A DNA stretch of 50,390 nucleotides. Origin: Emticicia agri (GTDB lineage: Bacteria > Bacteroidota > Bacteroidia > Cytophagales > Spirosomataceae). Location of the stretch: NCBI GenBank assembly GCA_945860265.1, contig CAMAQF010000022.1, positions 1-50,390 of the forward strand, given 5' to 3'. The notes under the pieces were generated by a model. The model searched no databases and was not told where the DNA came from. It saw nothing but the letters and a program-made list of their open reading frames with translations. A program made the position numbers and the translations under genes. Below are positions 15,092-24,829 of this stretch, one piece after another; position 1 is the stretch's first letter; each line of letters opens with the position of its first letter.

Positions 15092-16360
15092 TTATTCTCC
15101 CAATAATTTATTCAACCTCACCACCGATTGCACCATGGCTCGCACATCGTGGTAGTTGATTTTCCATGAATGGCTCATGTGTCGCCAAATTGGTTCGCCT
15201 TGGCGAGTCATCAATGGCCACCATTCGCCCAGTTTATGATTAATCATTTTATCAAATACAAAACGATGAATATTTACGTAAGCATTCCAGTATTTTTCGT
15301 CTTTTAGATAGCGGTAAGCATCCAACATTCCAATAAGCATTTCTGCTTGTTGCCAAAACTCTTTTTCTCGGTCATATACCTCGCCAGCGTGCGAACCTTC
15401 TACAAAAACGCCACCAAATTCCCAATCTACACCGTTATCCACCGAGTGACTAAATGATTTTTGTATTTGGTCGTGGTGAATATCATACGGTAATTTCAGA
15501 ATGTCGAGGGCGTGCATCAGTAGCCATGCAAATTCGGCATTATGACCGTAGCTAGTGTTATCTTCGGCAGCGGCTTTTTGACCATCATCGCTAAACCTGT
15601 CCCAACCCCAAACGATGTCAAATTTTATTTGTGGAGCAACCGACCAATCGGCCCAAAACTGCGGAATACCAGTGCCATATTGCGGGTGCATGATTTTGTT
15701 CGTCAGCAACTCGATAGATTCCAATAATTTACGGCGGTGTACTTGCTTGCCTGTACATTCATAGAGCGTTGTGAAGGCTTCCATCAAGTGCATGTGAGCA
15801 TCGAGCGTTTTGCGGTCGCCACCTGCTGAGCCAGCACCTTTCAAATCCCAATTTCGTTGAAACATTTCCCAGTAGCCACCGTAATGCGTGTCAACCACGT
15901 GTTTTTGGAGTAAATCGAATACTTTTTCGGCATATTCTTGACCACGAGGGTCGCCAGTAGCGAGGGTATATTCGCTCAGACTATAAATAGCAAAACTGTG
16001 TCCGTAAACGATTTTTTCGTCAATTACTACCTCGCCTTTGCGGTTCATCATCCAGTAGAAACCGCCGTGTTCTTCGTCCCACATTTTATTGAGCAAAAAG
16101 TCAACACCGTGGCGAGCCATTTCTGCCAGTTTTCCATCGCCATAACCAGCACGATGTGCCGAAGAATAAGTAAAAACCGAACGAGATTGAGCAATCAACG
16201 ATTTTTCGTCTTCGCCCGAATCATTGCCAAATTCATCAAAATGAGTTAAAAAGCCACCGTATTGCGTGTCAACGGTGCGGGAAATCCAAAAAGGTAAAAG
16301 GCCATTATTGAGGTAAGCGACGATTTCGTCTCGCAATTCTCGAGCATTAGAAGTATTCAT
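15092..16360 (-). CDS. AGE-family epimerase (N-acylglucosamine/cellobiose 2-epimerase)
   Basis: A 422-aa (alpha/alpha)6-barrel epimerase interconverting sugars at C2 through His-mediated proton transfer. Landmarks are TQYGGFLTHFDEFG, LDAHMHLMEAFTTLYE (catalytic His region), NTSYGHNAEFAWLL (second His), EKEFWQQAEMLIG and the C-terminal WKINYHDVRAMVQ (third His). The GGF and YGH features are closest to cellobiose 2-epimerase-like members, but the substrate (cellobiose, mannobiose or GlcNAc) cannot be fixed. The PfkB-type kinase upstream in the same direction may handle a related sugar. Confidence 0.8.
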   Translation of the reverse strand: MNTSNARELRDEIVAYLNNGLLPFWISRTVDTQYGGFLTHFDEFGNDSGEDEKSLIAQSRSVFTYSSAHRAGYGDGKLAEMARHGVDFLLNKMWDEEHGGFYWMMNRKGEVVIDEKIVYGHSFAIYSLSEYTLATGDPRGQEYAEKVFDLLQKHVVDTHYGGYWEMFQRNWDLKGAGSAGGDRKTLDAHMHLMEAFTTLYECTGKQVHRRKLLESIELLTNKIMHPQYGTGIPQFWADWSVAPQIKFDIVWGWDRFSDDGQKAAAEDNTSYGHNAEFAWLLMHALDILKLPYDIHHDQIQKSFSHSVDNGVDWEFGGVFVEGSHAGEVYDREKEFWQQAEMLIGMLDAYRYLKDEKYWNAYVNIHRFVFDKMINHKLGEWWPLMTRQGEPIWRHMSHSWKINYHDVRAMVQSVVRLNKLLGE

Positions 16361-16442
16361 TTTAAATAGTTTTATAGAGGTTGAATAGTTGTTAATATAT
16401 ATTTGAAAATGTAAAATGTATAATGCAAAATTAACAATGGAT

Positions 16443-17441
16443 TTACATTAAATCTATAATTTCATTCAAAGTAGCTGTGCCTGTTTGGTGTAATTTTTGG
16501 ACTGTTACGGCGGCCGCTAAGTTAGCAATTTCGAGTGATTGTACAATGCTTGCTCCTGTTCCTCGGCTAGCCGAGAATGCTGCCACAACCGTATCGCCCG
16601 CACCAACGGTATCAAGCTCGGTGTTTAGTTGTAATGCCACTACGCTGTGTATTTCGCTTGGACTGATGTACAAAATTCCGTGTTCGCCACGAGTTATAAC
16701 GAGCGAGCCACCAATTTTTTCGAGTAATGTTTTTGCGTGTGTAATACAAGCTGTTTCGTCGGCTTCTTCGATTGTTGAAACGCCTATCAATCGGGCTAGT
16801 TCTTCGGTATTTACTTTTAAAACAATATTTTTTATATGAAGTCCATAAGCCCGTAAATCGGCTACAAAAAGGCAGTTTGGGAACTTTGATAAAATTTCAT
16901 TTAATCGCCAAATACGTTGAGGTGTAAGTAAAGGATTTGGAAATTGTTGGTTGATAATCAGTACGTTAAGTGTGGGAAGAGCTGATTCTATTGCATCTAA
17001 AATTTCCTCAAAAACTGATTCAGAAAGTACATTATGAGTACCAAAATCCAAGCGATTTTCCTCACCATTGACCGACATCGGTTTGGTATAAGTGCAAGTA
17101 TCCCAACCGCTCTGAATCGTTTTAAGATTTGCGGTATCAACATACAGTTTTTGAAGTAAATATTGCATCTCTCTTCCATAAATATCATCACCTACACAGC
17201 CAAAAACTTGGAGATTTTCTATGCCCAAAGCGGCCAAGTTTTGCACCACATTCCCTGCCGCACCGAGCGACGTCTTGGGTTTATTTCCCCAAAACACCTC
17301 TTTGCCAGTTTCAACCGAAAACTCTTGGCTTTGCTGATTAATGCCATAATAAAAATCAACGGCAAAATCACCGATAACACCTACTTTTAGGTGTTTTATT
17401 TGTTGAAAAATTTGCTTTATTTCAGTGGGTTGGAGGGGCAT
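16443..17441 (-). CDS. PfkB-family carbohydrate kinase (RfaE-like)
   Basis: A 332-aa ribokinase-superfamily kinase. The N-terminal GVIGDFAVDFYYGI and SLGAAGNVVQNLAALG recall the sugar-binding region of the heptose kinase domain of HldE/RfaE. The PfkB signature DTVGAGDTVVAAFSA with the catalytic Asp is near residue 275. The nucleotidyltransferase half of HldE is absent, so the substrate is open. The frame extends to 17471, but the start at 17441 (MPLQPTEIKQ) avoids overlapping the PIN gene. Confidence 0.8.
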   Translation of the reverse strand: MPLQPTEIKQIFQQIKHLKVGVIGDFAVDFYYGINQQSQEFSVETGKEVFWGNKPKTSLGAAGNVVQNLAALGIENLQVFGCVGDDIYGREMQYLLQKLYVDTANLKTIQSGWDTCTYTKPMSVNGEENRLDFGTHNVLSESVFEEILDAIESALPTLNVLIINQQFPNPLLTPQRIWRLNEILSKFPNCLFVADLRAYGLHIKNIVLKVNTEELARLIGVSTIEEADETACITHAKTLLEKIGGSLVITRGEHGILYISPSEIHSVVALQLNTELDTVGAGDTVVAAFSASRGTGASIVQSLEIANLAAAVTVQKLHQTGTATLNEIIDLM

Positions 17442-17451
17442 GGTTTGATTT

Positions 17452-17868
17452 TCAAGTGTTAATATTCTCAATAACCTTCTTAAATTCTTGGATTGTTATT
17501 GCTTGTACTTTTGGGAAAGGAATGTTATGAAGTATCTTAAAGTGCTTATCGTAAGTAATAATATAGTCTGCATTTGAAGCTATAGCAACATCTACGAATT
17601 TATTGTCGTCTTTATCTTCTTCTATGAGTTGCCATTTGTAGAAGGCCTCTGTTTGTTCGGTTAGAGGTAAATTTAACAATTCATCTAAAACTATTTCAGC
17701 AAAATATTTTGAGTAAAACCAAGCTAATATTTCTTCATACTCTTCAATAATTTCGTTTGATAGAATCAAAACTATGGTATCATTTCGTAACATTTCATAC
17801 AGCCACCTTTCTGACGACCGCTTGGGGACGATGGCTAACAGAATGTTGATATCAATCAAAATTCTCAT
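17452..17868 (-). CDS. PIN-domain toxin (putative toxin-antitoxin RNase)
   Basis: A 138-aa PIN-domain RNase. MRILIDINILLAI gives the first acidic residue, IIEEYEEIL the second, and EEDKDDNKFVDVAIASNADYIITYDKHF the C-terminal acidic pair. This pattern is that of the toxin family annotated as 'putative toxin-antitoxin system toxin component, PIN family'. Overlapping by 4 bases with the antitoxin gene upstream supports a two-gene operon. Confidence 0.82.
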   Translation of the reverse strand: MRILIDINILLAIVPKRSSERWLYEMLRNDTIVLILSNEIIEEYEEILAWFYSKYFAEIVLDELLNLPLTEQTEAFYKWQLIEEDKDDNKFVDVAIASNADYIITYDKHFKILHNIPFPKVQAITIQEFKKVIENINT

Positions 17869-18095
17869 TTATATGGTGTGCGTAAATGAGTGTTCAATAA
17901 ATCGTCAATGGTTAGTTGAGACATGCCTTTTTCGTCCATAAGTTTTTCTGATTCTGCATCCACCTTTTGGGCGTAGTAATTTGACAATAAAGATTTTATT
18001 GCCGCCAAATCTTGTTCGTCCATAGGGCGAGCAAACATTTTGAGCAAATGCAACTGCACGGCATTGAGTTTCGTTGATTGATGAATAGCTGCCAT
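17865..18095 (-). CDS. antitoxin partner of PIN toxin
   Basis: A 76-aa acidic small protein without a recognisable DNA-binding domain, directly upstream of and overlapping (ATGA) the PIN toxin gene. It contains LNAVQLHLLKMFARPMDEQDLAAIKSLLSNYYA, a pattern seen in short Bacteroidota antitoxins. A TAAATTTG box (minus strand, 18118-18111) lies 15 bases upstream of its ATG. The function is inferred from position. Confidence 0.7.
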   Translation of the reverse strand: MAAIHQSTKLNAVQLHLLKMFARPMDEQDLAAIKSLLSNYYAQKVDAESEKLMDEKGMSQLTIDDLLNTHLRTPYK

Positions 18096-18424
18096 TTTAT
18101 TTGTTTTTTACAAATTTATGTGTTTTGTTTCTTTTTCTGTCAGTTTTATAGGTTTTATTGGAGAAGACGGTTTTTTCGTGAACCAATAAATTTATCGGGC
18201 ATTCGATCAACTCGAATGATTTTTCTGTATTTTTTCATTAGGCGAAATGTTCCTATGTTTTGCTTTTTATAAAATTAGTGTGTCAGCATTTGTTAAAACG
18301 GCGTTCAAAGAATGCTTTTCACCACGAATGAATATACAACCGAACTGAGGTTGCGTTTTGATAGTTATGGCATTCATTGGCTTTGGTCGTTTTCCAGCCC
18401 GAAGCCTTTTAAGTGTTGCATAGT
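18096..18424. other. gap between two PIN modules with a possible 36-aa ORF
   Basis: This gap has no standard gene. On the minus strand 18377-18267 reads MNAITIKTQPQFGCIFIRGE, then 16 more residues to a stop. Upstream of its ATG the same frame stays open and protein-like (LRAGKRPKP), which suggests a conserved peptide or the fossil of a repeat rather than chance. I cannot name it. It may mark a mobile boundary between two toxin-antitoxin cassettes. Confidence 0.35.
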
Positions 18425-18890
18425 TTAGTCTTTAAGGTGATGTTTTATTTCAGCAGGTAATATCTTTTGCAAAGAAAGAAACGAACCATCTAAATGGTCG
18501 AAATCACCATCAGTAGTAATAAGTTTTAGATTTAAAATTGAAGCTGTTGCGGCAATCCATAAATCGTTTTTACCCATATTTCGAGGTGTTTTGAATGGGT
18601 AATGTTCATAATCTGGATGTGAACGTTGACTATAAGCATCGATGCCAATGTTATGATGGTAACAACAAATCGCTAATATCTATTACCCTAACTTTGGTAA
18701 AGAAAGATTCTAATATTTGCATTTTAGAATAACCCCACTTATTCTGAAATGCAATAGAATGTATTTCAGCTACATTGACAAATGAAATATAAACAGATTC
18801 TTCATAAGGATTCAAATATTCCATAATCTTGTGTCCTGACCTATCTCTAACTATGGAAAGAATGATATTTGTATCTATTAATAGGTTCAT
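18425..18890 (-). pseudogene. PIN-domain toxin broken by a frameshift
   Basis: The first 79 codons (18890-18651) carry the PIN start MNLLIDTNIILSIVRD and end at TAA after LLLPS. In another frame just downstream the protein resumes as IGIDAYSQRSHPDYEHYPF, then RNMGKNDLWIAATAS and LITTDGDFDHLDGS, ending at 18425. These hold the missing C-terminal acidic residues of a VapC-type toxin, so one indel near 18645 splits a gene of about 153 codons. The antitoxin gene upstream is intact. Confidence 0.75.
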
Positions 18891-19084
18891 TTTCTAAGCA
18901 TTTTAATTGCTTTCTTATAATCTTCATCAGAAAGAGGCTCACCTTCTAAATGATATAAACTCTTGGGGTCATAACCAGTCTGCTTTGCAAAAGCAGTTGT
19001 TCCTCCTGCTGCAAGAATCTCTTCGGCAGTATAGGTTTTAATTTTTTTGAAAAAATAAGGTTTTTCTTTAATTGCTGGTATCAT
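18887..19084 (-). CDS. antitoxin partner of broken PIN toxin
   Basis: A 65-aa basic protein (YTAEEILAAGGTTAFAKQTGYDPKSLYHLEGEPLSDEDYKKAIKML). It overlaps the PIN gene by 4 bases and so is the likely antitoxin of that operon. A good promoter precedes it (19104-19134). Retention of the antitoxin after toxin loss is commonly seen. Confidence 0.65.
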   Translation of the reverse strand: MIPAIKEKPYFFKKIKTYTAEEILAAGGTTAFAKQTGYDPKSLYHLEGEPLSDEDYKKAIKMLRK

Positions 19085-19103
19085 TTTTTTCTTTTTTATC
19101 CAT

Positions 19104-19134
19104 CAAATCTATAACAAAAACTCAATAAAACCAA
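19104..19134 (-). promoter_or_regulatory. promoter of the antitoxin/PIN operon
   Basis: On the minus strand TTG (19134-19132), 20 bases, then TAGATTTG (19111-19104) matches the Bacteroidota -33/-7 pattern, 19 bases before the ATG at 19084. Its upstream part lies in the last codons of the helicase pseudogene. Confidence 0.55.
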
Positions 19135-20452
19135 CTCTTTACTTCCTCACTCGCACGGGTTACGGCGGTGTAGAGCCATTGGTGGTTTCCATAGTTATAT
19201 TGAGGGTCAATCAATACTTTTTTCCATTCGCTTCCTTGTGCTTTGTGGCACGTAATGGCATAACCGTAGCGTAGTCTGATAGCATTCATATAGGGGTCGT
19301 CGGAAGCCTTTTCGGTGCTTCGGTAAGTAATATTCTTTGCCATTCGGTCGGCTTTTAGTTGCTTGATAGCTTCTTTATTTACCTCTCCTTTATGGCTTAT
19401 TAAGCTTGCAAGTAGCACTTTTGTTTCTATGATAATTCCCTCAAAATCTATCGTAGCATCAACAAATTGTAAATCTGCTCGCCTTTCGGTTTTGTTGCTT
19501 ACTTCTTTTACAAGGCCCACCGTTCCTTTGGTAATTGAGCGTTCTATATTCATCCAATTTTTATCAAGCATCACGGCATCACCTTTTGAGAGAATTTGGG
19601 CATCTAAACCTAAGGCCACACGAACCTTTTGGTTGAATAACTGCACTTATTCGTTAGAATTGGCAATGCAAACGATGTTTTGTAGATGATTTCTATCAAA
19701 ATGATGCAAAAAATAATACAAACCGAGAGTTGCATTAGTCAATTTTGGTAAATTCAATCGTGATAGTGGCATTAGAGCATCTTTTCTACGTTTGATTTCG
19801 TTGGCGAGGGTCAAAATTGGCGAGTTTTCGGCCTGACGTTTTACTTCCGTAAGGGTAGTTTGTTGAGCCGAAATGTTCATTTTCTCACTAAGCAATCGTG
19901 CAGAAAGTGCCACTGATTCTTTTTCATGGATGGGAGGAAGTTGATAAGTATCACCCACAAAAATTACTTGGTTATTGTTATTCCCTTCTTTGATACGGCG
20001 AAACAAATCAACCAACAAAGCATTGGGAGTTTTAAAGTCATTTTGCTGTTCTTGCGTAAAAGGCAACAAAGATGCTTCATCAACCACATAAATGGTTCGG
20101 ATGCTCGCATCGTTGGTTTTGTAGTTAAATTTTACCGTGCCATCCGCCAATTCTTCGGGCATATAAATTTGATGATGAATTGTAGAAGCCATTTCGTGCG
20201 TTCTACTTTCTAAAATCTTTACGGCTTTGCTTGTTGGAGCTAACAATACAAAGTTTAGTTCAAGTTTTTTAAGTGTTCGATTACCGCTTGCATCAACGAT
20301 GTTTTGCCCGTACCCGCCGACCCACGTAAAACAAAAGCTTTACAAGATTGAGGTTTTTCTAAAAACTCTTAAATCAAAAATAAGGCTTTTGCTTGGCATT
20401 CGCTTGGTTGATGAACAAAACTATTGAAAATTGAGGTAGTCGTATTGGTCAT
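19122..20452 (-). pseudogene. RecD-like ATP-dependent DNA helicase, broken
   Basis: Read through its lesions this is an approximately 440-codon superfamily 1B helicase. An N-terminal Walker A (GSAGTGKTS), then LAPTSKAVKIL, IYVVDEASLL, VIFVGDTYQLPPI, and a C-terminal part with GYAITCHKAQGSEWKKVLID and LYTAVTRA. Defects are TAA at 20369-20371, one missing base in an A6 run (plus-strand T at 20265-20270) and TAA at 19647-19649 between NSNE and VQLFNQ. Three separate lesions make it non-functional. Parts 20246-19647 and 19646-19122 stay open and would be annotated as separate genes. Confidence 0.85.
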
Positions 20453-20991
20453 ATATCTCCTTTTGTTTGATGTTGATGTAAAGTAAGATATGTACTACGC
20501 AGCCTATCTGCGTAGATGAAAATATTAGTAAAAAATATATATAAATAGCTATTCTGATAGTAGTTGAATAGCTTTTGGATAGCCTTTTATGAATGTTGTG
20601 TTTTGATAATGAGCTAATTAGTTGAGAAAATAATTATATTAAAATGAGGAGTTCACTAAAAACACCTTAAAATCTGCATTTGTATTTACTAATCGGCTCA
20701 CATTATAGTTTTGACGTTTTCTTCTTTTTTAACTTCCACAAAAACGTGAAACTTAGTAAATTGCTTTGGGCATTTGTTGGCAATTGTTACGATTTTTGAT
20801 AGAGTAAACAAAGGTCTAAACCACAGGGCTGACCAAATAAATAAAATGCCTTTAAAAGTAATTTTCGCGGTATTTTTCGTTTAGAATTTGAAGCAAAACA
20901 CTAAAAAAGAATCACATAAATCAATCTAATCAGCGTTTAAGAAAAGTTTTATTCCTATTTTTGCAGTTCAATTCAAGAATAAAAGAGAATT
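20453..20991. other. 539-base intergenic stretch
   Basis: I see no gene. There is a perfect 8-bp hairpin at 20495-20515 (CTACGCAG/CTGCGTAG), then AT-rich sequence and the asnS promoter at its end. Only very short reading frames are present. Confidence 0.5.
20956..20963 (+). promoter_or_regulatory. -7 box of asnS
   Basis: TATTTTTG (TAnnTTTG consensus) lies 28 bases before the asnS ATG. A weak TTTAAG at about 20936 is the best -33 candidate. Confidence 0.5.
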
Positions 20992-22419
20992 ATGCAAATC
21001 AAGGAATTACTGAAGCAGTCGCCAAGCGAACAAGAAGTGACAGTGAAAGGTTGGGTACGTACCAAACGTGGACAAGTAGCCGTAACTTTTATTGCCATTA
21101 ATGATGGCTCAACGATACATAATATTCAGGCAGTAGCCGAAGGTGGACTAATAGATGAAGAAACATTGAAATTGGTTTCGACGGGTGCGTGTGTGGCCGT
21201 GACTGGTAAACTTATCGCATCAATGGGCTCTGGACAAGCAGTAGAGGTAAAAGCTGAAAAAGTCGTGGTTTATGGTACTGCCGATGAGACTTTTCCGATG
21301 CAGCCCAAAAAGCATTCGATGGAATTTTTGCGTGAAAAAGCCCATTTACGCTTTCGAACTAATACTTTTGGAGCAATTTTTCGCATTCGTCATGTTTTGG
21401 CCTTTGCGGTTCATAAGTATTTCAATGACAATGGTTTTTTCAATCTTCATACACCAATCATTACGGCCTCTGATGCCGAAGGTGCAGGTGAAATGTTTCA
21501 TGTAACGAATTTTGACATGGAAAAACCACCAAAAGGCGAAGATGGAAACATTGATTATAGCCAAGATTTCTTCGGTCGTAAGACAAGTTTGACCGTTTCT
21601 GGGCAATTGGAAGGCGAATTAGGAGCTTTAGCCTTATCGAAAATTTATACTTTTGGGCCTACTTTCCGTGCCGAGAACTCAAATACTACTCGTCACTTGG
21701 CGGAGTTTTGGATGATTGAGCCAGAAGTTGCTTTCTACGAATTGGAAGACAATATGAATTTGGCCGAAGATTTCGTACAAACTGTTATCAAATATGCTCT
21801 CGAAAACTGTGCTGATGATTTAGCTTTCTTAGAAAAACGTTTGTTGGAAGAAGATAAAAGTAAGCCGCAAAACGAGCGAAGCGAATTGAGTTTGATTGAG
21901 AAACTAAAATTTGTGATTGAAAATCAATTTCAGAGATTGACCTACACCGAAGCCATTGAAATTTTGGTGCGTTCAAAACCGCATAAAGAGAAAAAATTTC
22001 AATATCCAGTAGAGTGGGGAATTGATCTGCAATCAGAGCATGAGCGTTATTTGGTAGAAAAGCACTTCAAAAAACCAGTAATTTTGACCAATTATCCGAA
22101 GGATATTAAGGCGTTTTATATGAAACTTGATGACGATAATAAGACTGTTCGTGCAATGGATGTATTGTTTCCAGGAATCGGAGAAATCATTGGAGGCTCA
22201 CAGCGTGAAGATGATTACGAGAAATTATTGGCTCGAACGAAAGAAGTTGGCATCGACCCAGAAAATATTTGGTGGTATCTCGAAACTCGTAAATTTGGTT
22301 CTGCACCCCACGCAGGTTTCGGCCTGGGATTTGAGCGTTTGGTATTATTCGTAACGGGTATGACCAACATCCGTGACGTGATTCCGTTTCCTCGCACGCC
22401 TAAGAGTGCAGAGTTTTGA
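20992..22419 (+). CDS. asnS: asparaginyl-tRNA synthetase
   Basis: A 475-aa class IIb synthetase charging tRNA-Asn. The N-terminal OB-fold anticodon domain ([25 protein letters not shown]) is followed by [20 protein letters not shown] (motif 1), [22 protein letters not shown] (motif 2) and [16 protein letters not shown] (motif 3), ending [10 protein letters not shown] as in most AsnRS. Length is usual for the family. The toxin-antitoxin remnants follow directly. Confidence 0.95.
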   Translation: MQIKELLKQSPSEQEVTVKGWVRTKRGQVAVTFIAINDGSTIHNIQAVAEGGLIDEETLKLVSTGACVAVTGKLIASMGSGQAVEVKAEKVVVYGTADETFPMQPKKHSMEFLREKAHLRFRTNTFGAIFRIRHVLAFAVHKYFNDNGFFNLHTPIITASDAEGAGEMFHVTNFDMEKPPKGEDGNIDYSQDFFGRKTSLTVSGQLEGELGALALSKIYTFGPTFRAENSNTTRHLAEFWMIEPEVAFYELEDNMNLAEDFVQTVIKYALENCADDLAFLEKRLLEEDKSKPQNERSELSLIEKLKFVIENQFQRLTYTEAIEILVRSKPHKEKKFQYPVEWGIDLQSEHERYLVEKHFKKPVILTNYPKDIKAFYMKLDDDNKTVRAMDVLFPGIGEIIGGSQREDDYEKLLARTKEVGIDPENIWWYLETRKFGSAPHAGFGLGFERLVLFVTGMTNIRDVIPFPRTPKSAEF

Positions 22420-22457
22420 TTTTTAGAAAGTATTTTTACTTTAAATATTTTTTAATC

Positions 22458-22688
22458 ATGCACCTACAGTATTTGACAGACGAAAAAGGTTATAAAAAAT
22501 CGGTTGTAATTCCAATTGATGAGTGGAATAAACTTCGTAGCAAGTACAAAATTGAAGAAGAACCGACAATAAGTTCGGAGGAAATTTTGGAAAACTTAAA
22601 AAAGGATTTAAATGCCTTAAATAATGGTACTTTGAAAACAACTCCTTTAAAAGATTTTATACAAGAATTAAAAAAGGAAGGGTTTTGA
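22458..22688 (+). CDS. antitoxin of RelE/ParE-type pair
   Basis: A 76-aa small acidic protein (MHLQYLTDEKGYKKSVVIPIDEWNKL, split here by the family's typical 'VVIP.xEW' segment). The frame could open at 22416, but this would overlap asnS; the ATG at 22458 is the natural start. It ends in TGATG, so its stop overlaps the start of the broken toxin. Function is inferred from this pairing. Confidence 0.65.
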   Translation: MHLQYLTDEKGYKKSVVIPIDEWNKLRSKYKIEEEPTISSEEILENLKKDLNALNNGTLKTTPLKDFIQELKKEGF

Positions 22689-23023
22689 TGAAGAGATTTG
22701 ATATAGTTTTAGGTGTAACTTTCAAGAAAGAATTTAGGAAATTGCTAAAAAAGTACCGTTCTATACTGTAAGAGTTAGAAAATATTGCCGAAAGTATAGC
22801 AACAAATCCGATTCAAGGTACGCCACTTGGTAAAAATTGTTATAAAATTAGACTTGCTATAAAAAGTAAAGGTCAATGGAAATCTGGTGGTGCCAGAATT
22901 ATTTTTTGTGTAGTAGTGGTAGAAGAAAAGGTTGTATTAGTTTCGATTTATGATAAAGCTGAACAAAGCACAATTTCGGACAAAAAGTTGAGGCAAATTC
23001 TGAAAGACGAACAATTAGATTGA
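22688..23023 (+). pseudogene. RelE/ParE-type toxin with in-frame stop
   Basis: The frame starts at ATG 22688 (MKRFDIVLGVTFKKEFRKLLKKYRSIL), hits TAA at 22769-22771 (codon 28) and continues in the same frame as ELENIAESIATNP, YKIRLAIKSKGQWKSGGARIIF and VVVVEEKVVLVSIYDK to 23023. The second part carries the beta-sheet core of a RelE-superfamily toxin. It is 111 codons with one nonsense codon, so probably inactive. Confidence 0.8.
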
Positions 23024-23135
23024 GATAAAAGTGTAATTTTATCAGGCACGAAATTTGAAATTTCAGCAATAAAAACATTTTTAATGTCCAAATTTTTATA
23101 AGTTTATTTTTTCAAAGGTGATAAAAATTGATTAA

Positions 23136-24221
23136 ATGCTCACAACATTACTCTTATTTCTTGCGATTGTTTTCGCCAATGTGGTTGTTGCGGTTTATGT
23201 CGAGCGTAAGGTTTCGGCATTTATTCAAGACCGTACTGGGCCAATGGAAGTTGGTAAATGGGGTATTTTACAAGTCATTGCCGACCTTTTGAAGTTGATT
23301 CAAAAGGAGGATATCGTACCAGCTGCTGCCGACCGACGAATGTTTAAGTTTGCTCCGCTGATGATATTCATGGCAATTTTTGCAGGTTTTGCTTTGTTTC
23401 CATTGTCTCCAAATTTACGAGGTTCGGCTACGCATACGGGAGTTTTTATGCTTTTAGCTGTTGTATCGCTTGATATTTTGGGGATTTTGATGGCAGGTTG
23501 GGCATCAAATAATAAATACTCTTTACTCGGAGCTATGCGTTCGGTTGCTCAGATTATTTCCTATGAAGTACCGCTTGGTCTTTCGGTTTTATGCGTAGTT
23601 TTGATTACCCAAACGCTTGATTTGCAGGAGATTAGCTTTCAACAAGGTTTGCTTTCAATCGAAAAAAATTATCTTTTTGGCATAAAAGCCACTGGAATTG
23701 AAGTAAATCAATATGGTGGAATTTTGACTTGGAATATTCTTCGAAATCCGTTTTTATTGATAGTTTTTGTCATTTATTTTATTGCTTCATTGGCCGAAGC
23801 CAACAGAGCTCCTTTTGATTTGCCAGAGGCCGAATCTGAACTTATTGGTGGTTTTCACACCGAATATTCGGGTTTCCGTTGGGCGATTTTGTTTCTTGCC
23901 GAATATGGAATGATGCTTTTGGTATCGATTCTGGGAGCTATTTTGTTTCTCGGTAGTTGGAATACACCTTTTCCAAATATTGGTTCGTTTACGCTCGGAA
24001 GTTGGACAAGTGGGCATATCGGACATTGGTCGAGCGACCTTTGGGGCGGGTTTTGGTTGATTACAAAAGCCTATTTTTTGATTTTGATTCAAATGTGGGT
24101 GCGTTGGACACTCCCTCGCTTGCGTGTTGACCAACTCATGTATCTTTCTTGGAAAGTGCTAACGCCTTTTTGTTTGGTGCTTTTGCTTATTTCGGGCGTT
24201 TGGCGTTTGTTGATGATTTAG
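23136..24221 (+). CDS. nuoH: NADH-quinone oxidoreductase subunit H
   Basis: A 361-aa membrane subunit of complex I, linking the peripheral arm to the quinone site. Diagnostic segments are VYVERKVSAFIQDRTGPMEVG, QVIADLLKLIQKED, RSVAQIISYEVPLGLSVL and EANRAPFDLPEAESELIGGFHTEYSG, with eight or so membrane helices. Full length. No other nuo gene lies next to it, so it has been separated from the usual nuo operon. Confidence 0.95.
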   Translation: MLTTLLLFLAIVFANVVVAVYVERKVSAFIQDRTGPMEVGKWGILQVIADLLKLIQKEDIVPAAADRRMFKFAPLMIFMAIFAGFALFPLSPNLRGSATHTGVFMLLAVVSLDILGILMAGWASNNKYSLLGAMRSVAQIISYEVPLGLSVLCVVLITQTLDLQEISFQQGLLSIEKNYLFGIKATGIEVNQYGGILTWNILRNPFLLIVFVIYFIASLAEANRAPFDLPEAESELIGGFHTEYSGFRWAILFLAEYGMMLLVSILGAILFLGSWNTPFPNIGSFTLGSWTSGHIGHWSSDLWGGFWLITKAYFLILIQMWVRWTLPRLRVDQLMYLSWKVLTPFCLVLLLISGVWRLLMI

Positions 24222-24778
24222 AAAATTCCTTCAAAAATATCACCCATTAAAATCGAAGCATCAAGTGCGGTTAATTCGATACTTTCTTGTAAATCAGTGA
24301 ATTAACTAAACTCCCATTTATCGGCATTTTTTGCGTAAATTTCTACAAAAGGCTCTTATTGCGAAACTATCAAATAATACTGTAAAGTAGGCAAAATAGA
24401 ATATTCTCGTAGCTTGTCAACGGTATCGGTTTTTACTGAATTTTCTGAAAAAACTTCCACAATCAGAGCAGGTTGTGTAATAGCGTGTGAATCTTCATCA
24501 TCAATCGTTGGTGCAACAACATTATCTGGGTAGCGATAACGGTTGTTTTCAAGCATCAATCTTACGTCATGGTTGAAAATATCGAAGACTTTTGAATTTA
24601 GTTTGTCTTCTAATAATCCTACTATTTTTCGAGTAATTTTATTTGCTTTTTTTGATTCTCCAGACATAGCAATAATATCTCCATTAATGAATTCATGACG
24701 GATTTCGGAGGTTTTTTCTAATTCAGAATACTCCTCTACGCTATATTTTTTGTCTGCTATGAATATTTCTGTCAGCAT
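24218..24778 (-). pseudogene. Uma2-family endonuclease with two in-frame stops
   Basis: The open part (24778-24356) reads as a DUF820/Uma2 restriction-endonuclease-like protein (YSVEEYSELEKTSEIRHEFINGDIIAMSGES, ALIVEVFSENS). After TAA at 24356-24358 the same frame continues EPFVEIYAKNADKWEFS, a second TAA at 24302-24304, then FTDLQESIELTALDASILM, ending beside the nuoH stop. That tail is the normal Uma2 C-terminus. So two nonsense codons truncate a gene of about 187 codons. Confidence 0.75.
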
Positions 24779-24829
24779 TTTTTAGAAGTTTTTTTCAAGT
24801 TTAAGCGATTTTTTGATAAAAACAAATAT

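Noticed and set aside
20495..20515. CTACGCAG hairpin as a terminator
   Set aside because: It is isolated in a gap with no T-run and no gene ending next to it on either strand.
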